The notes below the pieces were generated by a model. That model ran no database searches, was not told the DNA's origin, and saw nothing but the letters and a program-made list of their open reading frames with translations. A program made the translations under genes and the position numbers. Shown here in pieces: positions 34,100 through 43,230 of a DNA stretch of 64,000 bases (position 1 is the stretch's first letter; each line of letters begins with the position of its first letter). Origin of the DNA: JAABPW01 sp037132275 (GTDB lineage: Bacteria > Verrucomicrobiota > Kiritimatiellia > CAIKKV01 > CAITUY01). The DNA lies in the NCBI GenBank assembly GCA_037132275.1, contig JBAXPK010000006.1, forward strand, positions 1-64,000, read 5' to 3'.

Positions 34100-35877
34100 A
34101 CATGCCGCCAGTCACCTCGATGGTCGTCCGGTTTAAAGCGTTTTCCCGCTTTGCCGCCGGCTTTACTATCGTTGTTCCGTGCCTGATTCTGATCGGATGG
34201 GGCCTTGATATCGCGGTTCTGAAAAGTCTGGTGCCCGGCGTGAAGGCCATGAACCCGGCATCGGCTGTAATGTTTATTCTTGCGGGTGTGGTTCTGCTGC
34301 TTCAGACCGTTGGCGCTAGAGGAACGTTCCGGCGCCGGATGACCGCGACGTTGGCGACCGTGGTGATGCTGGTGGGGTTACTCCGGATTGCGGGCTACCT
34401 TTTCCACTGGACCGGGGGAGTCGACACAATTCTCTATCATGCCAAGCTGGGAAACAACCTCATGGCGGTGGGTACGGCCGTTGTGTTTGTCATGATGGGC
34501 CTGGCGCTTATTTTCGCCGAAGTTGAGGGTCGCAGCGGAGGCCGTAACACGGAATTCCTGGTTCTACCGCCGATGTTGATTTCCCTGCTGGCCCTTTTGG
34601 GGTATGGCTACCAGATCCGGGAACTGTGTTCCGTGAGTACCTACGTTCCCATGTCCCTGCATACCGCCATCATTACCCAGGTGTTGTCCTTCGGGATCCT
34701 ATGTGCAAGACCCGACCACGGTGTCATGCGGTTGCTGTCATCCGACACGGGAGGCGGGAGGATGGCGCGTCATCTGTTGCCGGCCATTGTGATCATTTTG
34801 TGCGTGGCAGGATGGTTCAGGTTGGAAGGCGAGCGGAGGGGATTTTATGGCTCCGAATTCGGGTTGGCGATTTTCATGCTGGTGACGATTACGATTCTAA
34901 GCTGGCTGATTCTCAGGAATGCCGGTCAACTGTCACGAGTGGATGCCGAACGGGGCGAGGTGGCTGCCGCCCTCAGCCGTGCCCACGAGGAGCTTGAACA
35001 GCGCGTTGTCGACCGTACCCGGGCTCTGGCCCAGGTCGTGGCTGAACTCTCCGATGGGATTGCGATGTTGCTCGATGTTTCCCGGGAGATCATGAACTCC
35101 AGCGACCGGCTCTCGTCCGGGGCTGGGGGGACGGCTACCGCAACGGCCGAGGCGACCGCTACGGTTGAGGAGGTTCGCCAGACCGCCCGGATGAACACCC
35201 GGGATGCCGGGCTCGTGGCCACCAGCGCACAGCATGCCGCCCGGATTTCACAGGATGGCAGGAAGGCGACAGAGGATACCATCGCAACCATACAACGCAT
35301 CCGCGAGGAAATGAATGCGATCGGCAACAGCATGATGCGTCTGAATGATCAAACCCAGTCGATCAGCCAGATCATGTCATCGGTCAATGCCATCGCTTCG
35401 CAATCGAACATCCTCGCCGTCAATGCGGCTATTGAGGCGGCCAAGGCCGGTGAACGCGGCAGGGGGTTTGCTGTAGTGGCTCACGAGGTCAAGGTTCTGG
35501 CGGATCACTCCAGGCGGGCAACCCGGCAGGTGGGAACTATTCTCAATGATATCCAGAGGGCGACGCATCTGGCGATCATGGCGATTGATCATGGGCGTCA
35601 GGCCGTGGAGGTCGGTGTCGGCCAGTCCGTTCATGCCGGGGCTTCCATTGAGACACTGGCAGCCAGTGTGACGGCGGCATCGGAATCCGCCTCCCACATC
35701 GCCGAAAGCAGCCAGCAACAGATGGTCGGTATGGACCAGGTGGTGGCGGCCATGCAATGCATCCGGCAGGGAACCATACATACCGTGACGAGCGCCCGGC
35801 AACTCGAGCTGACGGCGCAGCACTTGAAGGAGTTGGGCCAGAGACTTCAGCGTCTGGTCGTGCAATACAAGGTGTGA
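34096..35877 (+). CDS. multi-pass chemoreceptor (7-8 TM sensor plus MCP)
   Basis: A 593-residue chemoreceptor with about seven or eight transmembrane helices (residues 15-270) instead of a periplasmic domain. The N-terminus, IGWGLDIAVLKSLVPGVKAMNP, matches an unnamed membrane sensor found in many hybrid kinases. After a coiled coil, the MCP domain follows, with the tip AVNAAIEAAKAGERGRGFAV. No HAMP domain is evident. It overlaps the CHASE8 receptor by 4 bp, so two receptors with different sensors share one CheA. The signal may be a membrane or lipid state, but this is a guess. Confidence 0.87.
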   Translation: MNMPPVTSMVVRFKAFSRFAAGFTIVVPCLILIGWGLDIAVLKSLVPGVKAMNPASAVMFILAGVVLLLQTVGARGTFRRRMTATLATVVMLVGLLRIAGYLFHWTGGVDTILYHAKLGNNLMAVGTAVVFVMMGLALIFAEVEGRSGGRNTEFLVLPPMLISLLALLGYGYQIRELCSVSTYVPMSLHTAIITQVLSFGILCARPDHGVMRLLSSDTGGGRMARHLLPAIVIILCVAGWFRLEGERRGFYGSEFGLAIFMLVTITILSWLILRNAGQLSRVDAERGEVAAALSRAHEELEQRVVDRTRALAQVVAELSDGIAMLLDVSREIMNSSDRLSSGAGGTATATAEATATVEEVRQTARMNTRDAGLVATSAQHAARISQDGRKATEDTIATIQRIREEMNAIGNSMMRLNDQTQSISQIMSSVNAIASQSNILAVNAAIEAAKAGERGRGFAVVAHEVKVLADHSRRATRQVGTILNDIQRATHLAIMAIDHGRQAVEVGVGQSVHAGASIETLAASVTAASESASHIAESSQQQMVGMDQVVAAMQCIRQGTIHTVTSARQLELTAQHLKELGQRLQRLVVQYKV

Positions 35878-35882
35878 GGCTC

Positions 35883-38090
35883 ATGAAACCCCAGGAACAG
35901 GAACTGCTTGAGGCGCTTAGGGCCGAGTACGCCAGCGAAGCCCTTGAACGTCTCCAGGCCATCACGACCGATCTCTTGGAGTTGGAGAAGGCGGCATCGC
36001 CGGACCAGCAGACTCCCATTGTGGAGCGGGTCTACCGGAACACCCACAATCTGAAGGGGGAAGCTCGCGCCGTCAACTACACCGACATCGAATCTCTGTG
36101 TCAGGCCATGGAAACGGTATTTGCATCCTTCAAAAAAAATGGGGTGAAGTGCGATCAATCTGCGTTTGACACCCTGCACGCGTCGGTGGATTTGATCCGC
36201 AGGATAATGTCAACCTCGGGGACTCTGGATCCCGAGCCGCTGTCAGTCATGATCAAGCGGTTGTCCGGCTCGGTGTCTGGCGCTCCGGCATCATCGCCCC
36301 CTCCGGCGACACGCGACTCGCTCCCCGAGATACATGCGGGCAGCGAAGAGACAGTGAGGATGCCTCTCTCCAGGCTTGAAAATCTGATGCTGGGGCTCGA
36401 GGAAATGTTGGCGGTGAAATTGACGACCCATCACCGGGTTGAAACCCTGCGGGAGGCTTTTCTGGCCGTGGAACAATTGAGCCGTGAAGGTGGGCGGATC
36501 AATCTAGCGATGAGCGATCCCGCCGTTAGGTCCAGAGTTCCCCCCCGGCTTGCGGAATGGATGAGTCGGACACAGGATAACGTCGCCACTCTTGAAGCCA
36601 TGCTTTCAGCCTTGTCCAGCAAGTCCGAGCAGGATGACAACACCGTCAGTCGGCTGGTGGACTTGATTCTGGGTGAATCGAAAAAACTATTGATGCTGCC
36701 CAGCAACACCCTGCTGGAGAGGTTGCCGAAATTGGTGCGTGACCTGAGCCGCGACCAGGGTAAAGAGGTGGATATCATCATCCGGGGCGGCGATATCGAG
36801 ATCGAGAAACACATCTTGCAGGAACTCAAGGATGCCGTCATTCACCTGGTTCGTAATAGCGTTGATCACGGGATCGAGACAGCAGAGGTGCGGCAGCAGA
36901 GGAAGAAGCCGGTGCGGGGGACAATTCTGGTTGAGGTGTCCCCGGTTGATGCCGGGAAAGTGGAGCTCGTTGTTCGGGATGACGGCGGTGGCGTGGATGT
37001 CGAGGCGGTGAAGGCGATTGCCGTCAAACGCGGGATCCTCTCGAAACAGGACGTTGCGCGTCTCAGTCGGGAAGAGGCGATTGACTTGATTTTCAGATCG
37101 GCCATCTCCACCAGCCCGATAGTCACCTCCATATCGGGACGCGGGCTTGGCATGGCTATTGTCAAGGAACGGGTGGAGAAACTGGGAGGGCTGCTTTTCG
37201 TGGAAACCAAAGCCCACGAGGGGAGCATGTTCCGTATGGTGTTCCCGCTCACGCTGGCCACCTTCCGAGGTGCCTTTGTGGAGGTTGGGGCACAGTGCTT
37301 CATTATTCCATCGACCAAAGTTGAGCGTGTGGGGCGGGTCCGAAGGGATCAGGTCACCACTGGGGAGAATCAGGCGGTCATCTTGCTCGAGGGGCGGACA
37401 ACCCCTTTTGTGTGGTTGTCCGATGTGCTGGAAATTCAAGTGCCGGATAAAGCCCCCGTAGATTCGCTTTTGGCGTACGTTCTGTTGAGGGAGGAATCCG
37501 GTCGGCGTGTGATGTTCGGTGTGGATCAAGTTTTGAATGAGGAAGAAGTGCTGGTAAGGCGGTTACTCAAGCCGCTCTCGCGCGTACGCAATGTGGCTGG
37601 AGCCACGATTCTGGCTTCAGGGAAGGTCGTGCCAGTCCTCAATGTGGCCGATTTGATGGCATCTGCCGCGCACCCCGTGGTGCGGCAACCATTCCGACAG
37701 GGCTCTGAAGCCGTGATACCCGCCGCTCTGAAAAGAGTTCTTTTGGTTGAGGATTCCATTATTTCCCGAATGCTGTTCAAAAGCATCCTGGAGTCGGCGG
37801 GATACGTGGTAAAAACCAGCGTAGACGGCGAAGAGGCTTGGAACGCCATGCAGGTCGGGGAGTACGACGCCGTGGTATCGGATATCGAGATGCCGCGGAT
37901 GGATGGGTTTGAATTGATGGCCCGGATTCGCGCTGATTCGCGGGTGGCCGGCAAACCGGTCATTCTCGTCACCGGACGCTCCTCGCCGGAGGATCGCTTG
38001 CGTGGCATGGAGGCGGGCGCGAATGCCTATATTGTGAAGAGCAGTTTTGACCAGAGCGACCTCCTTGAGGCGCTCAAAAAGGTATTGTGA
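35883..38090 (+). CDS. cheA: hybrid CheA histidine kinase with receiver (WspE-like)
   Basis: A 735-residue hybrid kinase. Domains in order: Hpt with His55 (RNTHNLKGEARAVN), a linker, the dimer and HATPase domains (LVRNSVDHGIE, VVRDDGGGV, SGRGLGMAIVKERVEKLGG), a CheW-like regulatory domain (FRGAFVEVGAQCFIIPS) and a C-terminal receiver (VLLVEDSIISRMLF, VVSDIEMPRMDG). CheA-receiver fusions are typical of Wsp/Frz alternative systems. The ORF is open upstream to 35757, but the ATG at 35883 follows the MCP stop by 5 bp with GGTGTGAGG upstream. Confidence 0.95.
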   Translation: MKPQEQELLEALRAEYASEALERLQAITTDLLELEKAASPDQQTPIVERVYRNTHNLKGEARAVNYTDIESLCQAMETVFASFKKNGVKCDQSAFDTLHASVDLIRRIMSTSGTLDPEPLSVMIKRLSGSVSGAPASSPPPATRDSLPEIHAGSEETVRMPLSRLENLMLGLEEMLAVKLTTHHRVETLREAFLAVEQLSREGGRINLAMSDPAVRSRVPPRLAEWMSRTQDNVATLEAMLSALSSKSEQDDNTVSRLVDLILGESKKLLMLPSNTLLERLPKLVRDLSRDQGKEVDIIIRGGDIEIEKHILQELKDAVIHLVRNSVDHGIETAEVRQQRKKPVRGTILVEVSPVDAGKVELVVRDDGGGVDVEAVKAIAVKRGILSKQDVARLSREEAIDLIFRSAISTSPIVTSISGRGLGMAIVKERVEKLGGLLFVETKAHEGSMFRMVFPLTLATFRGAFVEVGAQCFIIPSTKVERVGRVRRDQVTTGENQAVILLEGRTTPFVWLSDVLEIQVPDKAPVDSLLAYVLLREESGRRVMFGVDQVLNEEEVLVRRLLKPLSRVRNVAGATILASGKVVPVLNVADLMASAAHPVVRQPFRQGSEAVIPAALKRVLLVEDSIISRMLFKSILESAGYVVKTSVDGEEAWNAMQVGEYDAVVSDIEMPRMDGFELMARIRADSRVAGKPVILVTGRSSPEDRLRGMEAGANAYIVKSSFDQSDLLEALKKVL

Positions 38091-38092
38091 CC

Positions 38093-39142
38093 ATGGAACC
38101 GAAGCCCGTCAGCGTTTTGATTGTGGATGACTCCCCCATCCAACAAAAATTGTTCACGTACTTGTGTAAAACGGATCCTGGGTTGCTGGTCATCGGAGTG
38201 GCCGGTGATGGGCTGCAGGCTCTGGCTTTCATCGCGAACCGGAGGCCCGATGTGATCCTCATGGATATCATGATGCCGGTGATGGACGGCTATGAGGCCA
38301 CGCGGCGGATTATGGAAACCGACCCCATCCCCATCATTATCTGCAGCTCCAGCACGCAGCCCGGGGAAATCGACAAGACGTTCATGGCCCTCGACGTGGG
38401 CGCTGTGGCCTTCGTCAAAAAGCCCGTCGGCCCGGGGCATCCGCAATTTCAGGCTGAAATGGCGATTCTGATGCGAACCCTCAAGGAAATGGCGGGGATA
38501 AAACTTGTGAAACGCCTGCGCAGGAAGCCTTCGGCGGGGGGGCGCGCCCTGACCCCGGCCGGATCTCGTCAGGGATCTCGCCGACCTGTCGGGCTGGTGG
38601 CCATGGGCGCCTCCACCGGTGGGCCCGTAGCCGTGCAGTCCATTTTAAAAAACCTGCCCAAGGAGTTTCCTGTTCCGATCCTGATTGTGCAGCATATCTC
38701 GTCAGGATTTGTACAGGGCCTGACCGAGTGGCTTGGCAGTTCGACGGGGTTCCCGGTTAACGTTGCCGGTTCAGGCATGACGATTTTACCCGGTCATGTG
38801 TATCTGGCCCCGGACGATTTTCATATGGGGATTAAGGCCGACGACACCATTCTTCTGAGTCTTGAACCCGAGGAAAACGGCCTGCGGCCCGCCGTATCGT
38901 TTCTGTTCCGATCCGTGATCGGGGTATATGGTGCTTCAGCCGTTGGCGTCCTGTTGACGGGCATGGGAAACGACGGTGCGGAAGAACTCAAATGCATGAA
39001 AGACAAGGGGGCGCTAACGATTGTTCAGGATGAGGAGAGTTCGGTGATTCACGGGATGCCCGGTGTGGCGATTCGCCTGGGGGCGGCTACCCATGTTCTT
39101 CCTCCCGAAGGTATTTCTGAACTGCTTGCAAGCCTCGTGTAA
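38093..39142 (+). CDS. cheB: CheB methylesterase/response regulator
   Basis: A 349-residue protein that demethylates and deamidates chemoreceptors. The receiver (about 7-120) has the phospho-acceptor Asp in ILMDIMMPVMDG, and the esterase domain has the catalytic Ser in MGASTGGPVAVQS (about residue 174), the His in QHISSGF and the Asp in LTGMGNDGAEEL. It starts at the ATG at 38093, 2 bp after the cheA stop; a GTG at 38087 overlaps cheA. CheB feedback by CheA phosphate suggests adaptation in this pathway. Confidence 0.95.
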   Translation: MEPKPVSVLIVDDSPIQQKLFTYLCKTDPGLLVIGVAGDGLQALAFIANRRPDVILMDIMMPVMDGYEATRRIMETDPIPIIICSSSTQPGEIDKTFMALDVGAVAFVKKPVGPGHPQFQAEMAILMRTLKEMAGIKLVKRLRRKPSAGGRALTPAGSRQGSRRPVGLVAMGASTGGPVAVQSILKNLPKEFPVPILIVQHISSGFVQGLTEWLGSSTGFPVNVAGSGMTILPGHVYLAPDDFHMGIKADDTILLSLEPEENGLRPAVSFLFRSVIGVYGASAVGVLLTGMGNDGAEELKCMKDKGALTIVQDEESSVIHGMPGVAIRLGAATHVLPPEGISELLASLV

Positions 39143-39147
39143 AAGCC

Positions 39148-40299
39148 ATGAACAAGAATCTTAAAGCGTTGATCATTGAGGATTCGGAATGCGATGCGAT
39201 CCTGTTGCTGGCCCATCTGCGGCGAGGGGGCTATGATCCGCAATTCTGCCGTGTTGACAACGCTTCTGAACTCACCGCCGCGTTAAGCAGGCAGAAATGG
39301 GATATCGTTTTTTCGGACCACAACATGCCTCACTTCAGTTCCATCAAGGCTCTGGAAATTGTGAGGTCTTGCGATGTAGACGTTCCGTTCTTGATCGTCT
39401 CCGGGAGCATCGGAGATGAGGTGGCCGTGGCGTCCATGAAGGCGGGTGCTCAGGACTACCTGATGAAGGACAATCTTGCCCGTTTGGTTGGTGCGGTGGA
39501 TCGTGAGTTGCAGGATGCCGAGGATCGCCGCGCTCGCCGGGTGGCAGAGCGTACGCTTATGGCGCGAGAGGAGGAACTTCGCATAGCCCGCGAAGTTCAG
39601 AAGCAACTTTGTCCGACCGAGATGCCGCGAGAAGCCGGTTATGATATCGCGGGGGCCTCCTGTCCCGCCGAGGCCACAGGCGGCGACTATTATGACTTCA
39701 TCACCTGCCCGGGCGGCGACATTTACGTTGTTGTCGGGGATGTTACCGGGCATGGACTCGGACCCGCTCTCCTCATGGCCGACGTCCGCGCCTACCTGAG
39801 GGCGCTGACGCTCGTGAATTGGGCATTTGAAGATCTCATGGCCCGAACCCGCCACCTCCTGCTAGCGGATTTGGGTAGTGATCGGTTCATCACCATGCTG
39901 ATCGCCCGGCTGACTCCTGCAGAAGGCATCCTGAATGTGATCAATGCGGGTCATCCGGCGGGGTATATTCTCGCGCCTGACGGTGGGATCAAAGAGACAT
40001 TGAGCGCCACGGCGCCAGCTCTTGGCATTGACGCGGAGGCGGAGAGTCTTGTGTCATGCAAAGTTCATATGGAGGAAGGCGATCTTGCCCTTTTTCTGAC
40101 CGATGGAATTCTGGAAGCCTGTTCGCCGGACGGACAAGAATTCGGGGTTTCGCGCACGCTGGAAATCCTACAGCGTGAGCGTGGACGTCCGGCTGCAGAC
40201 ATGATTCGGATTCTTTTCGATGAAGTGAGGCGGTTTGGCTTACCGGAAGGCATCCAGGACGATATCACTGCGGTGATCATCAAGCGCCATGGGGGATGA
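39148..40299 (+). CDS. response regulator with SpoIIE/PP2C output
   Basis: A 383-residue two-domain protein: receiver (Asp57 in IVFSDHNMP), a coiled-coil linker (about 130-165), and a PP2C/SpoIIE phosphatase with intact motifs GGDYYDF, GDVTGHGLGPALL, NAGHPAG, LFLTDGILEA and DDITAVI. It ends the chemosensory operon in the place held by WspR (a diguanylate cyclase) in Wsp systems. So the likely output is dephosphorylation of an anti-sigma factor antagonist, controlling a sigma factor, instead of c-di-GMP. No CheY is present. Confidence 0.92.
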   Translation: MNKNLKALIIEDSECDAILLLAHLRRGGYDPQFCRVDNASELTAALSRQKWDIVFSDHNMPHFSSIKALEIVRSCDVDVPFLIVSGSIGDEVAVASMKAGAQDYLMKDNLARLVGAVDRELQDAEDRRARRVAERTLMAREEELRIAREVQKQLCPTEMPREAGYDIAGASCPAEATGGDYYDFITCPGGDIYVVVGDVTGHGLGPALLMADVRAYLRALTLVNWAFEDLMARTRHLLLADLGSDRFITMLIARLTPAEGILNVINAGHPAGYILAPDGGIKETLSATAPALGIDAEAESLVSCKVHMEEGDLALFLTDGILEACSPDGQEFGVSRTLEILQRERGRPAADMIRILFDEVRRFGLPEGIQDDITAVIIKRHGG

Positions 40300-40329
40300 C
40301 CCTGGAATCGTAAGCAAGGGGGTGGTGAC

Positions 40330-41064
40330 GTGAATAAAGTCAGTTTGTTGGCCATTGTTTCGATTTGTTTCGCCAGTGTTGCCCTGGCACAGGGTCAGCC
40401 TAAGTCCGATGTCCTGTCCACATCGGCAGGCGACCTTAAGATCACCTGTATCGGGCACGCGTCTCTGATGTTTTCGTTCCAAGGCGAAATCATCCATGTT
40501 GACCCCTGTGGCAAGCTGACGGATTACTCCAAACTTCCGAAGGCCGACATTCTTGTGATCACTCACGAACACCCCGATCATCTGGATCCGGCCGCGATCA
40601 AAATGATTCGGACAACGAACACAGCGGTTGTACTCACGGCGTCTTGTGCAGAGGAAGTCGGCGGCGGCATCGTGATGAAGAACGGAACTGTACAGACTGT
40701 AAAAGGGGTGCGGATTGAGGCGGTGCCGGCGTACAACTTGATCCATAAGCGTAATGACGGGTTGCCGTTTCACCCGAAAGGTGTGGGGAACGGGTATATC
40801 ATCACATTCGGTGACCGGCGCATTTACATAGCCGGGGATACCGAGAACACGCAGGAAATGAAAGCCTTGAAGGGAATTGCCGTGGCCTTTCTGCCTATGA
40901 ATCTGCCCTATACGATGACGCCGGCGATGGTTGCGGATGCAGCCAAGGCGTTCAGGCCGAAAATCCTGTACCCGTATCACTATGGCGAGACGGATCCATC
41001 AATACTAAGGGATCTGCTGAAGAGTGACCCGCAGATCGAGATCCGCATCCGCGGAATGAAGTAG
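40330..41064 (+). CDS. secreted MBL-fold metallo-hydrolase (UlaG-like)
   Basis: A 244-residue metallo-beta-lactamase fold protein with a signal peptide (ends near VALAQ). The metal site HxHxDH is visible as HEHPDH (79-84), with a later GHAS (42-45), FGDRRIYIAGDTE and YPYHYGE supplying ligands. It resembles UlaG/YcjY-like lactonase-type hydrolases, with a role outside the cytoplasm. It starts at GTG at 40330, with GGGGGTG upstream. It lies 30 bp after the operon end, so it may be co-transcribed, but no functional link is evident. Confidence 0.82.
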   Translation: MNKVSLLAIVSICFASVALAQGQPKSDVLSTSAGDLKITCIGHASLMFSFQGEIIHVDPCGKLTDYSKLPKADILVITHEHPDHLDPAAIKMIRTTNTAVVLTASCAEEVGGGIVMKNGTVQTVKGVRIEAVPAYNLIHKRNDGLPFHPKGVGNGYIITFGDRRIYIAGDTENTQEMKALKGIAVAFLPMNLPYTMTPAMVADAAKAFRPKILYPYHYGETDPSILRDLLKSDPQIEIRIRGMK

Positions 41065-41082
41065 AACGCACGAGGACGTTCT
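41063..41082 (+). terminator. weak hairpin after the MBL gene
   Basis: AGAACG, an 8-nt loop, CGTTCT directly at the MBL stop codon. The stem is 6 bp and no T-run follows, so it is only a tentative terminator. Confidence 0.25.
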
Positions 41083-41206
41083 ATAACACCCGGTATCTAG
41101 CATGCTCCCCGTTCACTCTTGATCTTCTGTTTGCGCGCCATTATCTTTCTCCCTGTGAAACCCATATGCGTCTTTATCAGTTCTGCGCCCTTAAGGAGTG
41201 GAGATA

Positions 41207-41980
41207 TTGTGTTCTCATACTGTCCCCAGTGAAAGCAATATGCCAAATTCATTAGCATTTCACAGGAGATTTCATTTAATTGCGTGTCATGTGCTGTGGC
41301 GGGAGTTGTGTTATTTCACCTCCCTCTCGCCGCATTTATTCACGTTTAATTTCGTGAAGCAAGGGCTCCATAATACGCCGGAACTTCTCAGGGAGCAGCT
41401 TCAGAAGGCGGTTGATGAAGCCCCAGACGAATGTGACGCCATTTTGCTCGGGTATGGGTTGTGCAGCAATGGGGCGGCATCCGTGGTTGCCAGAGGAAAG
41501 AAACTGGTGATCCCGAAGGCGCATGATTGTATCACTTTCTTTCTGGGATCCAAGGAGCGCTACCGGGCCTATTTCGACGCCCATCCCGGAACCTATTGGT
41601 ATACCCCGGGTTGGATTGAGTGTTCCGTACAGCCGGGGAAAGGACGTTTCGATCTGTTGCGGAAGGAGTATTCGGAAAAATACGGGGAAGAGAACGCCGA
41701 TTACCTGATGGAGATGGAACAGCGGTGGATGAAAGAGTATAACAATGCCGCCTATGTCGATCTCGGAATGGGTGACAATGCACGGCATATCGAGTTTACC
41801 CGTGAATGTGCCCAGTGGTTGGGCTGGGGATGCGATGAACTCACCGGGGATGCGTCCCTGATCAAGGATTTTGTCGATGGCCGATGGGACACTGACCGCT
41901 TTTTGATTGTTGAGCCCGGTGAGTCGATTCAGCCGTCGCACGATGATCAGGTGGTGAAGGCGGGTTCTGTTATTCCTTGA
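41207..41980 (+). CDS. DUF1638 family protein
   Basis: A 257-residue soluble protein of the DUF1638 family: LIACHVLWRELCYF, QGLHNTPELLREQLQKAVDE, ILLGYGLCSNGAASVVARG and CITFFLGSKERYRAYF are hallmark segments. Conserved Cys, His and Glu residues suggest a metal or corrinoid/methyl-group site; family members often lie by corrinoid methyltransferases, but none is here. I use a TTG at 41207, 8 nt after AAGGAG; an ATG at 41240 closer to the conserved core is equally possible. Single gene. Confidence 0.8.
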   Translation: MCSHTVPSESNMPNSLAFHRRFHLIACHVLWRELCYFTSLSPHLFTFNFVKQGLHNTPELLREQLQKAVDEAPDECDAILLGYGLCSNGAASVVARGKKLVIPKAHDCITFFLGSKERYRAYFDAHPGTYWYTPGWIECSVQPGKGRFDLLRKEYSEKYGEENADYLMEMEQRWMKEYNNAAYVDLGMGDNARHIEFTRECAQWLGWGCDELTGDASLIKDFVDGRWDTDRFLIVEPGESIQPSHDDQVVKAGSVIP

Positions 41981-42040
41981 GTAAGCGGACTATGGTTTGA
42001 TAGAGACTGATTCCATATGAGTTAATTTAGAGGATAGTCT

Positions 42041-42583
42041 ATGAAAGCATTATTTGTCGGTTTGACAGGCATTATGTTGGTGATGAGCAGCGGATGTGTG
42101 ACGATGGTTGACCAGAACACCATGGCTCAACAGCAGGCGGATATGGAAAAACTGCGAGAGAATGTGCAGCGCATACAGGAAAAGATCAGCGGGATCGAGT
42201 TGGAGCAGCAGAATTTGCAACGGGATGTCGGCTCCATCAAGGGGGCACCCCGGGAAGACTTGGTGGTTCGGAACCGGCTGGATACGCTTGAGAGGCAGGT
42301 CCAATCCTTGTCAGCGGCCCGCGATGCGGATCGAAAACAGATTGTGAGCCAGGTGGCGAATATTGTCGGTTCGTCCAGCGGGGGATCCTCAGGTCACGCT
42401 TCGTCCGGCCATGGTGGCGGCGGTTCCGCCCAAGTGGGCGTCGAGCATGTGGTTGAAGCCGGGCAGACCTTGTCAGCCATTGCTGCCGCGTATAAGGTAA
42501 AATCGAGTTCAATCAAAAAAGCCAACAATATGAAATCGGATACGCTTCGTGTCGGCCAGAAATTGTTTATTCCGAAGAGCTGA
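42041..42583 (+). CDS. LysM-domain lipoprotein
   Basis: A 180-residue lipoprotein. The lipobox VMSSGC gives Cys19 as the lipidated residue. A charged coiled coil (about 28-105) is followed by a Gly/Ser-rich linker and a C-terminal LysM domain (about 133-178; VEAGQTLSAIAAAYKVKSSSIKKANN, here cut short), which binds peptidoglycan. Such coiled-coil LysM lipoproteins help attach the outer membrane to the cell wall or act in division. AGAGGATAG precedes the ATG. Appears monocistronic. Confidence 0.85.
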   Translation: MKALFVGLTGIMLVMSSGCVTMVDQNTMAQQQADMEKLRENVQRIQEKISGIELEQQNLQRDVGSIKGAPREDLVVRNRLDTLERQVQSLSAARDADRKQIVSQVANIVGSSSGGSSGHASSGHGGGGSAQVGVEHVVEAGQTLSAIAAAYKVKSSSIKKANNMKSDTLRVGQKLFIPKS

Positions 42584-42641
42584 CGTTCTATGGCTGGTAA
42601 GAGAAGCCGACAGAACACCAGCACGCTAATGGCGAGCATCA

Positions 42642-43217
42642 TTATGATGATCGCGTCTTCTTCAGCAGCCAGGCCATATTTTCGCCTAGGATGGTCATCG
42701 TTTTGAGGCCTTCTTCGTCCTTGTTGACTTCGCCCAGGTCGCGGCCGAAGCCCATGTTCCAGTAGCAGGAACCGGGGACAAGCATCTGCTGGATAAGGAA
42801 GAAGTGGTTGATGGTATCGAATACGTGAATGCCGCCGGCCCGGCGGGCAGCCACCACGGCGGCGCCAACTTTGCGCTTGAGAAAGCCGTCATTGGCCCGC
42901 GCCACAAAACCCGCCCGGTCAATCAGCGCCTTCAATTCCGAGGTGACATCGGCGAAATAGGTGGGTGAGGCCAGAATGACTCCGTCAGCCTCCCGCATGG
43001 ATTGAATCCAGTCATTGACCGGATCCTGTTGGACGCAGCGTCCGTTTTTATTGACGCCGCATTGGTAGCAGGCCACGCATCCATGCAGGAGATGGCCTCC
43101 CACTTGGATCAGTTCTGTTTCGATGCCTTCCTGATGAAGGACTGAGAATACCTGTTTGATCAGGATGGAGGTGTTTCCGTTCGGGCGGGGACTTCCGTTA
43201 AATGCAACGACTTTCAT
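42642..43217 (-). CDS. flavodoxin-fold NADPH-dependent FMN reductase/iron-sulfur flavoprotein
   Basis: A 191-residue flavoprotein. MKVVAFNGSPRPNGNTS is the FMN-binding P-loop of the NADPH-dependent FMN reductase family, and GCVACYQCGVNKNGRC holds a cysteine cluster typical of Isf-type iron-sulfur flavoproteins. GVILASPTYFADVTSELKALIDR is the second flavin-binding loop. It likely reduces flavins or small electron acceptors. It is 13 bp downstream of pdxA on the same strand, so they form an operon. Confidence 0.87.
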   Translation of the reverse strand: MKVVAFNGSPRPNGNTSILIKQVFSVLHQEGIETELIQVGGHLLHGCVACYQCGVNKNGRCVQQDPVNDWIQSMREADGVILASPTYFADVTSELKALIDRAGFVARANDGFLKRKVGAAVVAARRAGGIHVFDTINHFFLIQQMLVPGSCYWNMGFGRDLGEVNKDEEGLKTMTILGENMAWLLKKTRSS

Positions 43218-43230
43218 GGCGATCTCCTTG

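Noticed and set aside
35757..35882. Upstream extension of cheA to 35757
   Set aside because: It lies wholly inside the preceding receptor gene in another frame; the ATG at 35883 fits spacing and the Hpt domain start.
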